DNA from: an uncultured bacterium | GTDB taxonomy: Bacteria; Bacillota; Clostridia; Lachnospirales; Lachnospiraceae | NCBI GenBank assembly: GCA_905215155.1 | Contig: CAJMPJ010000002.1 | Span: 71,737 to 135,736, forward strand | Reading direction: 5' to 3' | DNA: 64,000 nucleotides | Part shown: positions 34,627-43,294 of the stretch, in pieces | Position numbering within the stretch: the stretch's first letter is position 1 | Layout of the letters: each line of letters begins with the position of its first letter | Program-made: the position numbers and the translations under genes | The notes under the pieces: model-generated | Told to the model about the DNA's origin: nothing | The model's input: the letters and a program-made list of their open reading frames with translations, nothing else | Database searches by the model: none

Positions 34627-35121
34627 TTATGCTTCTGCACTCTGTCCGTCTGCGATCTGCTTGAGAACACGAGCAAAGTTTGTGATAGGAGACTGAATGC
34701 TTCCAAGTAACTTTCCAAGAAGGATCTCTCTGGAAGGAATACCTGCGATCTTCTCCATACCTTTTGCATCATAATATACGCCTTCAACAACACCGCCCTT
34801 GATCTCTAATGCCGGAGCTGTCTTAGCGAACTCAGCAAGAATTCTTGCTGGAGCTGTTGCATCTGTCTTGGATACAGCGATTGCTGTAGGTCCTTCCAGA
34901 TTCGGGCCCAGTGCTTCAAAAGCGGTTCCCTGAGCTGCAAAACGGATCATGGTGTTCTTATAAACTTTGTAAGAAACACCAGCCTCTCTTAATTTCTTAC
35001 GAAGCTCTGTATCCTGAGCAACGGTGATTCCACGATAGTCAACAACGACTGCGGTCTCAGCGCCGTCCAGTAATTCTTTGATCTCGCTTACGATCGGCTG
35101 TTTTAATTCAACTTTTGCCAT
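34627..35121 (-). CDS. rplJ: Ribosomal protein L10
   Basis: A 164-aa protein anchoring the L7/L12 stalk to 23S rRNA. The N-terminal RNA-binding part (VVVDYRGITVAQDTELRKKL) and the C-terminal helix that carries L7/L12 dimers are present. L10 bound to L12 normally represses its own transcript through the leader at 35191-35316. The start is preceded by AGGAGG. Confidence 0.97.
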   Translation of the reverse strand: MAKVELKQPIVSEIKELLDGAETAVVVDYRGITVAQDTELRKKLREAGVSYKVYKNTMIRFAAQGTAFEALGPNLEGPTAIAVSKTDATAPARILAEFAKTAPALEIKGGVVEGVYYDAKGMEKIAGIPSREILLGKLLGSIQSPITNFARVLKQIADGQSAEA

Positions 35122-35190
35122 TATGGTTTACCTCCTGTTTAGTCTAAGCCATACGGTTGTCCGCATGACCCGCTCGTATAAACCGCAAAG

Positions 35191-35316
35191 AAAAACCTCT
35201 CCGCCATAAGGACAGAGAGGTCTACAATTCATTTACATAAAATGATTCTTGTATGTTCCTCGGCAGGCGTTTACACCTTATGCCTTGCGGCACCTGCTGT
35301 CTTCGGCAGTCAATAC
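35191..35316 (-). ncRNA. Ribosomal protein L10 leader with attenuator
   Basis: The leader contains TGCCGAAGACAGCAGGTGCC and CCTGCCGAGG, the conserved core bound by L10 (known L10 leader family). A hairpin (GACCTCTC / GAGAGGT) with a T-run at 35195-35191 follows and fits an attenuator. Controls rplJ-rplL. Confidence 0.9.
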
Positions 35317-35322
35317 TAAGTT

Positions 35323-35351
35323 AGTATAACATTATTTATATTTGATGTCAA
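35323..35351 (-). promoter_or_regulatory. rplJ-rplL promoter
   Basis: TTGACA (35351-35346), a 17-base spacer and TATACT (35328-35323) on the minus strand, directly before the L10 leader and just past the rplA stop. Confidence 0.85.
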
Positions 35352-35364
35352 CCACAAAGCAAAA

Positions 35365-36060
35365 TTAGTTCATTAACTTTGCTACATTGAGCTTTACACC
35401 AGGTCCCATTGTGGAAGCCAGGGTTACACTCTTTAAATAAGCACCTTTAAGTGTACTTGGTTTTGCTTTAACGATTGCATCAACAAGCGTCTGGAAGTTG
35501 TCCGCTAACTGCTCTTCTGTGAAAGAAGCTTTTCCAACTGGCACGTGGATAATATTTGTTTTATCAAGTCTGTACTCAACCTTACCAGCTTTGATATCGT
35601 TGATTGCCTTGGCTACATCCATAGTAACAGTACCAGCTTTTGGGTTTGGCATTAAGCCCTTCGGTCCCAGGACACGGCCTAAACGACCAACAACACCCAT
35701 CATGTCTGGAGTCGCAACAACTACATCAAAATCCAACCAGCCTTCGTTCTGAATCTTAGGAATCAAATCCTCAGCTCCGACAAAGTCTGCGCCTGCAGCT
35801 AAAGCTTCGTCAGCTTTAGGTCCCTTAGCGAAAACTAAGATGCGAACAGTTTTACCTGTACCGTGTGGAAGTACAACGGCACCACGGATCTGCTGGTCTG
35901 CGTGACGTCCGTCACAACCGGTTCTGATATGAGCTTCAATGGTTTCATCAAATTTAGCACTTGCATTCTTCTTAACTAAAGAGATTGCGATCGGTGCATC
36001 GTAGAGAACAGTACGATCTACTGTCTTAGCTGCCTCTGCGTATCTTTTTCCTCTTTTCAT
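35365..36060 (-). CDS. rplA: Ribosomal protein L1
   Basis: The 231-aa product is the L1 stalk protein that helps deacylated tRNA leave. [20 protein letters not shown] is the family hallmark. The ATG at 36060 ([11 protein letters not shown]) is chosen because AGGAGG lies upstream at good distance and the N-terminus matches known L1; the frame extends 15 codons further. L1 is often the repressor of its own operon, and a repeated hairpin (36077-36105) precedes this gene. Confidence 0.97.
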   Translation of the reverse strand: MKRGKRYAEAAKTVDRTVLYDAPIAISLVKKNASAKFDETIEAHIRTGCDGRHADQQIRGAVVLPHGTGKTVRILVFAKGPKADEALAAGADFVGAEDLIPKIQNEGWLDFDVVVATPDMMGVVGRLGRVLGPKGLMPNPKAGTVTMDVAKAINDIKAGKVEYRLDKTNIIHVPVGKASFTEEQLADNFQTLVDAIVKAKPSTLKGAYLKSVTLASTMGPGVKLNVAKLMN

Positions 36061-36076
36061 TCTAAATAACCTCCTA

Positions 36077-36105
36077 GTGGTATTGTCGGGGATTTTCCCT
36101 CCCAC
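36077..36105 (-). promoter_or_regulatory. Repeated leader hairpin before rplA (copy 2)
   Basis: On the minus strand GTGGGAGGGAAAATCCCC followed by GACAATACCAC, about 17 bases before the rplA start. Nearly the same 28-base sequence precedes rplK. Outer GTGG/CCAC and inner GGGA/TCCC can pair. Candidate L1 binding site (inference). Confidence 0.6.
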
Positions 36106-36233
36106 GTTTTTAAAACTTCGCCGACTGCAATAAAGGCAGTTCGACTCTCCAGGGGACAGGCCGAACCGCTAATTTTCTAAGCGCCCTTTAAGGCAAAACT
36201 CAGTCAGCATTGCGCTTGACTTTGCCAAGAAAA

Positions 36234-36659
36234 TTATTCCTCAACGGTGATACCCATACTTCTAGCGGTACCAGCGATCATGCTCATAGCTGTCTCAACA
36301 GATGCAGCGTTTAAATCTGGCATCTTAAGTTCAGCAATCTTCTGTAATTCGGCTTTGGAAATTGTAGCTACTTTTGTCTTATTCGGAGTTGCAGATCCGG
36401 ATTTAAGCTTGCAAGCTTTCTTTAACAATACAGCAGCTGGCGGAGTCTTGGTTATGAAGCTGAAGCTTCTATCAGCATAAACAGTAATAACAACCGGAAT
36501 GATTAAATCACCCTGGTCAGCTGTTCTTGCGTTGAATTCCTTTGTAAACTGTACGATGTTTACACCATGCTGTCCAAGAGCCGGACCTACAGGAGGAGCT
36601 GGTGTAGCCTTCCCTGCTGGAATCTGCAATTTGATATATCCTGTTACTTTCTTTGCCAT
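36234..36659 (-). CDS. rplK: Ribosomal protein L11
   Basis: The 141-aa product has the L11 hallmark region ([20 protein letters not shown]) at the N-terminus, which contacts the GTPase-centre rRNA, and the C-terminal RNA-binding domain with [25 protein letters not shown] stands before the ATG. It lies between nusG and rplA as in most bacteria. A copy of the repeated hairpin precedes it. Confidence 0.97.
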   Translation of the reverse strand: MAKKVTGYIKLQIPAGKATPAPPVGPALGQHGVNIVQFTKEFNARTADQGDLIIPVVITVYADRSFSFITKTPPAAVLLKKACKLKSGSATPNKTKVATISKAELQKIAELKMPDLNAASVETAMSMIAGTARSMGITVEE

Positions 36660-36681
36660 AATTAGGCACCTCCTAAATAAT

Positions 36682-36709
36682 GTGGTATTGTCGGGGATTT
36701 CCCTCCCAC
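36682..36709 (-). promoter_or_regulatory. Repeated leader hairpin before rplK (copy 1)
   Basis: On the minus strand GTGGGAGGGAAATCCCC followed by GACAATACCAC, about 22 bases before the rplK start. It differs from the rplA copy by one base. Confidence 0.6.
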
Positions 36710-36743
36710 GAGCCTATACACCCGTATAAGCCGCTTTCACTTG

Positions 36744-37259
36744 TTACATCTTCTTTATCTCGCTGAAGTTTAATTCTACCGGAGTCTCCCGGCCGAACAT
36801 CTCAACGTTAATGGTGATGGTCTTCTTACCTTCGTTGATGGACTTGATGGCACCAACGGTATCCTTCCATGCACCGGAAGTTACCACAACGGTATCTCCC
36901 TCTTCAAAGCCAACAATGACTTCTTCGTTCTTGAACCCAAGTTTCTCCATCTCTTCTTCTGTCAGAGGAACCGGTTTTGATCCAGGACCTACAAAGCCTG
37001 TCACTCCTCGGGTATTCCGTACCACATACCATGTGTCATCATTCATGACCATGTGAATCAGTACGTAGCCGGGAAACATCTTTTTATCGGCCTTTTTTTC
37101 AACGCCATTCTTAATTTCAATGACAGCTTCAAGCGGAACCGATACTTCCAGGATCTGATCCTGCAAGTTTCTGTTTTCGATTGTTTTCTCAATATCGACT
37201 TTTACTTTGTTCTCATAACCTGAATAGGTATGGACTACATACCAATGTGCTTCTGACAT
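36744..37259 (-). CDS. nusG: Transcription elongation/antitermination factor NusG
   Basis: The 171-aa product has the NGN domain (HWYVVHTYSGYENKVK, FPGYVLIHMVMNDDTWYVVR) that binds RNA polymerase and a C-terminal KOW domain (FEEGDTVVVTSGAWKDTVG) that contacts S10 or Rho. It follows secE by about 23 bases in the rpmG-secE-nusG-rplK-rplA operon. Confidence 0.97.
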   Translation of the reverse strand: MSEAHWYVVHTYSGYENKVKVDIEKTIENRNLQDQILEVSVPLEAVIEIKNGVEKKADKKMFPGYVLIHMVMNDDTWYVVRNTRGVTGFVGPGSKPVPLTEEEMEKLGFKNEEVIVGFEEGDTVVVTSGAWKDTVGAIKSINEGKKTITINVEMFGRETPVELNFSEIKKM

Positions 37260-37282
37260 AAACTCACCTTAACCCTTACGAA

Positions 37283-37486
37283 TTATAAGATAAAACTGAG
37301 ACCAAACTTGATGATCAGATCCATAATCGCAATAATCAGTCCTAAAGCAATCGATGCTGATACAACAGCGATCGTCTGTTTCGTTACGGTATCTTTGTCA
37401 GGCCAAACGATTTTATAAAACTCAGCTTTCAGCCCTTTAAAAAAGCTATGCTTCTGAGTACCCTCGTTGTTCACTGTATCTCCCAT
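37283..37486 (-). CDS. secE: Preprotein translocase subunit SecE
   Basis: A 67-aa single-helix membrane protein of the SecYEG channel. The conserved amphipathic part FFKGLKAEFYKIVWPDKDTV precedes a C-terminal transmembrane helix. Gene order rpmG-secE-nusG supports the call. Confidence 0.95.
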   Translation of the reverse strand: MGDTVNNEGTQKHSFFKGLKAEFYKIVWPDKDTVTKQTIAVVSASIALGLIIAIMDLIIKFGLSFIL

Positions 37487-37510
37487 AATTTCACATCCTT
37501 TACAAGCTGA

Positions 37511-37660
37511 TTACTTCGTTTCCTTGTGCATTGTATGGCTCTTACAGAATTTACAGTATTTCTTGGTTTCCATTCTGTCCGGATGAGTCTTCTTATCCTT
37601 GGTCATGTTGTAGTTACGCTGTTTGCATTCAGTACATGCCAGTGTGATTTTTGTGCGCAC
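37511..37660 (-). CDS. rpmG: Ribosomal protein L33, zinc-binding type
   Basis: A 49-aa gene starting at GTG (37660) behind GGAGG, ending TAA at 37511. The peptide begins [18 protein letters not shown] and ends [16 protein letters not shown]; the two CxxC pairs (9/12, 36/39) mark the zinc-binding form. It is first in the rpmG-secE-nusG operon, directly behind a strong promoter. Its short size and GTG start make it easy to miss. Confidence 0.95.
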   Translation of the reverse strand: MRTKITLACTECKQRNYNMTKDKKTHPDRMETKKYCKFCKSHTMHKETK

Positions 37661-37767
37661 GACTTCCACCTCCACTTAAATTTTCGTTGTTGTGTTTCAG
37701 TCCTTTTTCCGCTGTAAACATTTTTGAGCATAAAAAAAAGACCTAAGCTCTTCCATTCGCCCAATTA

Positions 37768-37796
37768 CTATAACATACGGGGCAGGATTCGTCAAT
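37768..37796 (-). promoter_or_regulatory. Promoter of rpmG-secE-nusG-rplK-rplA
   Basis: TTGACG (37796-37791), a 17-base spacer and TATAGT (37773-37768) on the minus strand, about 110 bases before rpmG. Confidence 0.85.
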
Positions 37797-37841
37797 CTTT
37801 TTTTAGAAAAACCTATGAAATTGTGACGTTCTGACATTATA

Positions 37842-37881
37842 ACACGGGAAACTATAAAAAGCAAGCAAAAGTTTCCCGTGT
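37842..37881. terminator. Hairpin after rfbD
   Basis: ACACGGGAAAC (37842-37852) and GTTTCCCGTGT (37871-37881) form an 11-bp stem. It starts seven bases after the rfbD stop; the T-run is weak on the minus strand. Confidence 0.6.
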
Positions 37882-37887
37882 ATCTTT

Positions 37888-38733
37888 TTAGTACTCGATC
37901 TTTGTCAGATATCTCGCAAGTGCATCCTGCCAGGAGGGCAGGCGCAGGAAGCCGTTCTCGTCCAGCTTATCTTTGCTCATACGGCTGTTCATGGGCCGTT
38001 TTGCCTTGACAGGGAACTGATCGGAGCTTACAGGTTCCACCGTAACATTCATTCCTGCCTGCTTAAAGATTTCGCAGGCAAATTCATACCAGCTGCACAA
38101 TCCCTCGTTGGTGGCATGGTAGCGGCCGTATTTTTCAGTTTCGATCATATCCACAAGCAGACGTGCAAGATCATAGGTATAGGTAGGAGAACCGATCTGA
38201 TCGGCAACTACCGTCAGCTTATCGCGGGTCTTTCCAAGATTCAGCATGGTTTTGATAAAGTTTTTTCCGTTTACACCGAATACCCAGGCAATGCGCACGG
38301 TAAAATACTTGTCAAGGGTTTCTTCGATTGCCAGTTCTCCCTCGTATTTGGTCTGACCGTATACATTCAGCGGTTCTCTTTTATCATCCGGCTCCCAGGG
38401 TCTTGTTCCCTGACCGTTAAATACATAATCGGTGCTGATGTACATCATCTTGATATCCAGCTCCCGGCATACCTTTGCAATAGCTCTTGTGCCTGCTGCA
38501 TTGACCTTGCGGCAGAGTTCTTCATTGTCTTCTGCCGCATCAACAGCTGTATAGGCTGCACAGTGAATCACTGCATCAGGAGCAGCTGCTTTGATCACAC
38601 GGTTTACACTTTCCGCATCCGTGATGTCCATTTCTTCAATGTCCACACCAACGGCTTCATGTCCCCGCTTCTTCAGTTCGTTCATTACATCGAATCCAAG
38701 CTGGCCTTTTACGCCAGTAACAAATACTTTCAT
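37888..38733 (-). CDS. rfbD: dTDP-4-dehydrorhamnose reductase
   Basis: The 281-aa short-chain dehydrogenase catalyses the last step to dTDP-L-rhamnose. The dinucleotide motif VTGVKGQLGFDV, the YISTDYVFNG stretch and the catalytic YGQTKYEGE (YxxxK) are visible. It follows rfbB and rfbA on the same strand with short gaps, so they form an operon. The rfbC epimerase that acts just before this step is not in the cluster. Confidence 0.95.
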   Translation of the reverse strand: MKVFVTGVKGQLGFDVMNELKKRGHEAVGVDIEEMDITDAESVNRVIKAAAPDAVIHCAAYTAVDAAEDNEELCRKVNAAGTRAIAKVCRELDIKMMYISTDYVFNGQGTRPWEPDDKREPLNVYGQTKYEGELAIEETLDKYFTVRIAWVFGVNGKNFIKTMLNLGKTRDKLTVVADQIGSPTYTYDLARLLVDMIETEKYGRYHATNEGLCSWYEFACEIFKQAGMNVTVEPVSSDQFPVKAKRPMNSRMSKDKLDENGFLRLPSWQDALARYLTKIEY

Positions 38734-38757
38734 AACTGCCTCACTTTACAGATGGAT

Positions 38758-39780
38758 TTATAAGCGTTTTCCGTACATTTTGTCAAAATAGTCCTGATAT
38801 TCTCCGTTTATAATATGTTTCCACCAGTCCTCGTTGTCCAGATACCACTGAATGGTCTGACGGATTCCGGTATCAAAGTTATATTTGGGCTTCCAGCCAA
38901 GTTCGTTCTCCAGTTTTGCCGGATCAATGGCATAACGTCTGTCGTGACCCGGACGGTCTGTCACGAATTTGATTAAACTTTCCGGTTTATCCAGTGCTTT
39001 TAAGATAGTCTTAACAACTTCCAAGTTGGTGCGCTCGTTGTGTCCGCCTACGTTATAGACTTCTCCAACCTTTCCTTTGTGAAGGATCAAATCAATGGCC
39101 TCACAGTGATCGGAAACATGAAGCCAGTCTCTTACATTCTCTCCTGTTCCGTATACCGGTAATTCCTCGTCTGCCAGCGCGCGGCTGATCATCAGGGGGA
39201 TCAGTTTCTCCGGAAAATGATAAGGTCCATAGTTATTGGAACATCTGGAAATGGTCACAGGAAGGCCGTAAGTCCTCTGGTAAGCCAGAACAAAAAGGTC
39301 TGCGCTTGCCTTAGATGAGGAATAGGGGCTTGACGTGTGGAGAGGGGTCTCTTCGGTAAAGAATAAGTCGGGGCGGTCCAAGGGCAGGTCCCCGTATACT
39401 TCATCGGTAGAAACCTGATGATACCGCTTAATGCCATAGGTACGGCAGGCGTCAAGCAGGGTGGTGGTTCCCATGACATTGGTTCTTACAAAGGATTCCG
39501 GGTCAGTGATGGAACGGTCTACATGGCTCTCCGCCGCAAAGTTCACCACCATATCCGGCTTTTCCTGTTCAAATAAATCAAAAATAAAGGTTCTGTCTGC
39601 AATGTCGCCCTTTATAAATTTGTAGTTTGGTTTATCCTCCACAGGTTTTAATGTCTCCAGGTTTCCTGCATAAGTCAAAAGATCCAGGTTGATGATCTGA
39701 TACTCCCGGTATTTATTTACCATATGGTGTACAAAATTTCCGCCGATGAATCCGGCTCCTCCGGTAACAATAATTTTCAT
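38758..39780 (-). CDS. rfbB: dTDP-glucose 4,6-dehydratase
   Basis: The 340-aa NAD-dependent extended SDR enzyme makes dTDP-4-keto-6-deoxyglucose. TGGAGFIGGNFVHHMV binds NAD; VSTDEVYGDL and YSSSKASADLFV supply the catalytic residues; RCSNNYGPYHFPEKLIPLMI is the family signature. The operon is rfbA-rfbB-rfbD. Confidence 0.97.
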   Translation of the reverse strand: MKIIVTGGAGFIGGNFVHHMVNKYREYQIINLDLLTYAGNLETLKPVEDKPNYKFIKGDIADRTFIFDLFEQEKPDMVVNFAAESHVDRSITDPESFVRTNVMGTTTLLDACRTYGIKRYHQVSTDEVYGDLPLDRPDLFFTEETPLHTSSPYSSSKASADLFVLAYQRTYGLPVTISRCSNNYGPYHFPEKLIPLMISRALADEELPVYGTGENVRDWLHVSDHCEAIDLILHKGKVGEVYNVGGHNERTNLEVVKTILKALDKPESLIKFVTDRPGHDRRYAIDPAKLENELGWKPKYNFDTGIRQTIQWYLDNEDWWKHIINGEYQDYFDKMYGKRL

Positions 39781-39803
39781 GGTTGTCTTCCTCCTGATAT
39801 AAA

Positions 39804-40694
39804 TTAACCGTTCAGTTTATCAATGTATTTACCTGCAAGGACATCCATCAGATACTGTCCGTACTGGTTCTTCTTTAAAGGCTCGATGCTCTTCATAAGC
39901 TGATCCTTTGTGATCCAGTGGTTTAAGTATGCGATCTCCTCCAGGCAGGCGATCTTTCTATGCTGATGTGTCTCCATGGTGCGGACAAAATTGGTGGCAT
40001 CCACCAGAGACTCATGGGTTCCTGTATCAAGCCATGTAAAGCCCTGGCCCAAAAGTTCCACATCAAGCTTGCCTTTTTCTAAGTAAATGCGGTTTAAATC
40101 CGTAATCTCCAGTTCTCCTCTGGCCGACGGTTTTAAATTTTTCGCATATTCCACCACCTTGTTGTCATAAAAATAAAGACCTGTCACGCAGTAATTGCTC
40201 TTGGGATGCTGTGGTTTTTCTTCAATTGAAACCGCTTTGCCGTCAGAATCAAATTCCACGATGCCAAAACGTTCCGGGTCATCTACATAATAACCGAATA
40301 CCGTAGCGCCGTCTTTTTTATTGGCTGCGTTTAACAGGCGGTTGTTCAGTCCATGGCCTGCAAAAATATTATCGCCAAGAATCATGGCAACGCTGTCGTC
40401 TCCGATGAATTCCGCTCCGATGATAAATGCCTGTGCCAAACCGTCCGGGGAAGGCTGAACCGCATAGGATAGCTGGATTCCGAACTGGGAACCGTCCTTT
40501 AAAAGAGCTTCAAACCTTGGGGTATCATCTGGGGTGGAGATGATGAGGATATCCCGGATTCCGGCATTCATCAGCACGGACAGGGGGTAATAGATCATTG
40601 GCTTGTCATAAATCGGCAGTAACTGTTTGGAAGTTACCATGGTAAGCGGATAAAGTCTGGTGCCGGAGCCTCCGGCAAGAATAATTCCCTTCAT
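39804..40694 (-). CDS. rfbA: Glucose-1-phosphate thymidylyltransferase
   Basis: The 296-aa nucleotidyltransferase joins glucose-1-phosphate and dTTP. The start [20 protein letters not shown] is the nucleotide-binding signature, followed by [16 protein letters not shown] and the metal-binding [10 protein letters not shown]. First gene of the rhamnose operon; feeds wall or surface polysaccharide synthesis. Confidence 0.97.
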   Translation of the reverse strand: MKGIILAGGSGTRLYPLTMVTSKQLLPIYDKPMIYYPLSVLMNAGIRDILIISTPDDTPRFEALLKDGSQFGIQLSYAVQPSPDGLAQAFIIGAEFIGDDSVAMILGDNIFAGHGLNNRLLNAANKKDGATVFGYYVDDPERFGIVEFDSDGKAVSIEEKPQHPKSNYCVTGLYFYDNKVVEYAKNLKPSARGELEITDLNRIYLEKGKLDVELLGQGFTWLDTGTHESLVDATNFVRTMETHQHRKIACLEEIAYLNHWITKDQLMKSIEPLKKNQYGQYLMDVLAGKYIDKLNG

Positions 40695-40775
40695 TGTGTG
40701 ATTCCTCCATATTAATTCATGATACCATCATACAGGGTGACGTAAGGTCACAGTCAAGTGTTTTTTCCATATTAT

Positions 40776-41966
40776 TTATTTTATGCAAAGAAAAGCGCCT
40801 GCCTGCTTGGTAATATGGATATATCCCTTCTTTTCCATCTTTTTCTCCAAAAATTCCCGAAACTCCTCATAGCGGTCACTTAAATACTCCTGCTGATTGC
40901 CGTGGCAGGATAAAATATATTCCATCAAGGCACGGGCATCGCTGACTTCCAGATGATCTTCATATTCTTTCTTTTCCACGGAGCGGAAATGGCACCTTAA
41001 CTGCTCTTCTCCATTATCAAGGCCAAACACATCATAGAGATTCACTTCCGACAGCGCGATCCGGGAATCAAATTCCTTGACCAGCCCGCTGATTTCCTTC
41101 ATATGGTCCTGGCCGTAGGTACTGCAGCAAAATACGCCGCCTGGTTTTAAGATCTTGGTCACCTGGCTTAATACCCCATCAAGATTAGACAAATAAAACA
41201 GAACATGGTTGGCAGCTACAAGGTCATAGTGGTCTGCTGGTTTTAGAATCTGGCGGCAGTCAAAAACCTCAAAGGAAAAATCACCGGGAATCCCTTTTAA
41301 ATTCTCCTCCACATCCCGGATCATGCCTTCTGATACATCAGAAAGACAAATATGGGCATCCGGGGGAATCCGGGTTTGGTTGGCAAGCCACAGTTCTCCG
41401 TTGCCGCAGCCAAGCTCCAGAATATCTTTCCCTTCTAACGGCTCCATCAGTCCGTAGAGCCACTGGAACCACCCCAGGGGATTTTTAGTGTACTTTTTAT
41501 GTAACCCTATGCGGATGCTGATATTCGCTGCGTCCTTATACTGTTCCACAAGAGATTTTTCCATATTGGTAATATGGATTAAATGAAGGATTTTATTCCA
41601 GTCTACATTCTGGTTGTCTGTGACCATTCTGGAGGTCTCTGTCAGTGTCTGCTCCACCAGCTTTAAATGCTCGATCCGTTTGCGGATCAAATTCAGCTGG
41701 AGGCGGAGAGATTCTTCCACATAGTCATTGTCATCGTCATTGATGGTGATGGAACGGATTTCATCCAGAGAAAAGCCCAGAAATTTCAAAGAAAGAATCT
41801 TCTGGAGCTTGGCAAAATCGGAGTCCGTATACAGACGGTATCCGCCTTGGCTGATCCCTGCAGGCTTTAACAGCCCCTGCTTGTCATAATACCGGACAGT
41901 CCGTATAGAGACATTGGCTTTTTTCGCGAACTGGCCCGAGGTATAAAATCCCTCCATGTGGCCCAT
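40776..41966 (-). CDS. MerR-type regulator fused to a SAM-dependent methyltransferase
   Basis: The 396-aa product joins two domains. Residues 1-110 are MerR-like: YTSGQFAKKANVSIRTVRYY and KPAGISQGGYRLYTDSDF. From about 165 to 290 is a class I methyltransferase with ILELGCGNGELWLAN and a following LSDVSEGMIRDVEEN. GGAGGG lies well before the ATG. It follows the GNAT gene by 16 bases. DNA binding that depends on a methylated small molecule, or self-regulated methylation, are possibilities; the target is unknown. Confidence 0.85.
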   Translation of the reverse strand: MGHMEGFYTSGQFAKKANVSIRTVRYYDKQGLLKPAGISQGGYRLYTDSDFAKLQKILSLKFLGFSLDEIRSITINDDDNDYVEESLRLQLNLIRKRIEHLKLVEQTLTETSRMVTDNQNVDWNKILHLIHITNMEKSLVEQYKDAANISIRIGLHKKYTKNPLGWFQWLYGLMEPLEGKDILELGCGNGELWLANQTRIPPDAHICLSDVSEGMIRDVEENLKGIPGDFSFEVFDCRQILKPADHYDLVAANHVLFYLSNLDGVLSQVTKILKPGGVFCCSTYGQDHMKEISGLVKEFDSRIALSEVNLYDVFGLDNGEEQLRCHFRSVEKKEYEDHLEVSDARALMEYILSCHGNQQEYLSDRYEEFREFLEKKMEKKGYIHITKQAGAFLCIK

Positions 41967-41982
41967 AACAGATCCCTCCTTT

Positions 41983-42474
41983 TTATACCATCAGCTGGTA
42001 ATTAATTATATCCAGCATTTTCCCGAATTTCATACCCATTTCTTTCATCGTCCCGCAGTATAAAAATCCCAGATGCTCATGGAGAATGCAGCTTGCTTCA
42101 TTCCCTCCTGTGATTACTGAAATAACCGTATGGATGTCATCCCGTTTTCTTGCCATATCTATAATGTTTGATGCCAGCTTTCCGGCAATGCCTTTGCGCC
42201 GGTAATCTTTATCCACATAGATGGACAGCTCCACCGTGGTCTTGTAAGCTTCCTTGGGGCGGTAGGCAGAAAGGCTTGCATAGCCTACGGCTTTTCCGTC
42301 TTCTTCTGCTACGATCAATGGATGGTTGTCCACGTTATGCTCATAAAACCACCCCATCCACTCCTCCATAGTTTTGGGAGTCAGATCAAATGTCGCACAG
42401 CCATGCTCTACTTCATAATTGTAAATATCAAGTAATTGGGGCACATCTTTTTCTTCTGCAGTTCTAATAATCAT
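41983..42474 (-). CDS. GNAT-family N-acetyltransferase (phosphinothricin-acetyltransferase-like)
   Basis: The 163-aa product begins IIRTAEEKDVPQLLDIYNYE and has KTTVELSIYVDKDYRRKGIA with the acetyl-CoA binding R-K-G-I-A loop, and EHLGFLYCGTMKEMGMKFG near the end, as in Pat/YncA enzymes. The ATG at 42474 is chosen because AGGAGG stands six bases before it; the frame is open to 42507. Substrate (an amino acid or amine) cannot be told. Confidence 0.85.
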   Translation of the reverse strand: MIIRTAEEKDVPQLLDIYNYEVEHGCATFDLTPKTMEEWMGWFYEHNVDNHPLIVAEEDGKAVGYASLSAYRPKEAYKTTVELSIYVDKDYRRKGIAGKLASNIIDMARKRDDIHTVISVITGGNEASCILHEHLGFLYCGTMKEMGMKFGKMLDIINYQLMV

Positions 42475-42515
42475 CGTAATCCTCCTGATTGTAATTAATC
42501 CTATCATACATCATT

Positions 42516-43226
42516 CTATTGGCCCCGTCCAATAAAAATTGTGAGGAAATAAACCCTCTTTATCCCAGCCTTTTTTAAGACTCTGGTACAGGCTTCTATG
42601 GTGCTTCCGGTGGTATAAATGTCGTCCACCAAAATCACGCCTTTCACCCCACCCATTTCTTTGCCTGCTTTAAACGCCTCCTCCAGATTCTTAAGCCTCC
42701 CTGTCGGGTCCAGCCCCTTTTGGGGCATGGTATTCTTATTTCTGAGAAGCAGCTCCGGCAAAACCGGAATGGACAGACATTCTCCGATCCGGCGGGCCAA
42801 GAGTTCCGCTTGATTGAATCCCCGTTCTTTTCTTCTGGCCGGGTGAACCGGCACAGGAACCAATGCCTGAGCATCCATTCTGCGAATCAATGTTTCATAA
42901 CGGGCCGCCACAGCTTCTCCGTAAAAATCCAGATACTCCCGTTTGTTCTTATATTTGATTTTTGCCATGGACTTTCTGGCCGTTTCCTCATAGTTAAAAA
43001 GAGCCAGGCCATATTCAAAGGTCCGTTTATGCTTCTCACAGTCAAAGCAGTATTCAATCTCTGCAGTCATGACTTCTTTGCCGCACTTTTTACAGACCGG
43101 CCCTTTTACGGACGATAATTGAAGCAAACATTCCCGGCAGATCAGCCTGCCCTTTGGCATGACGATGCCGTCACAGACGGGACACCGCCTGGGAAAAAGT
43201 AAATCTATGAAAAAGGAAAGATTCAT
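42516..43226 (-). CDS. comF: ComF-family phosphoribosyltransferase-like protein
   Basis: The 236-aa product has four N-terminal zinc-type CxxC pairs (CPVCDG, CRECLL, CKKCGK, CFDCEK) and a C-terminal PRPP-binding loop (GVILVDDIYTTGST), the ComF/GntX pattern. ComF helps single-stranded DNA enter the cell in competent bacteria. It lies just downstream of recD2 on the same strand, which fits a DNA-processing role. Confidence 0.9.
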   Translation of the reverse strand: MNLSFFIDLLFPRRCPVCDGIVMPKGRLICRECLLQLSSVKGPVCKKCGKEVMTAEIEYCFDCEKHKRTFEYGLALFNYEETARKSMAKIKYKNKREYLDFYGEAVAARYETLIRRMDAQALVPVPVHPARRKERGFNQAELLARRIGECLSIPVLPELLLRNKNTMPQKGLDPTGRLKNLEEAFKAGKEMGGVKGVILVDDIYTTGSTIEACTRVLKKAGIKRVYFLTIFIGRGQ

Positions 43227-43294
43227 CAGAAAGGATTCTCCTTGAATGTTAGAATGATCAGACAGGCAGGAAGAAGGCTCCCGCCTGTAGAATG

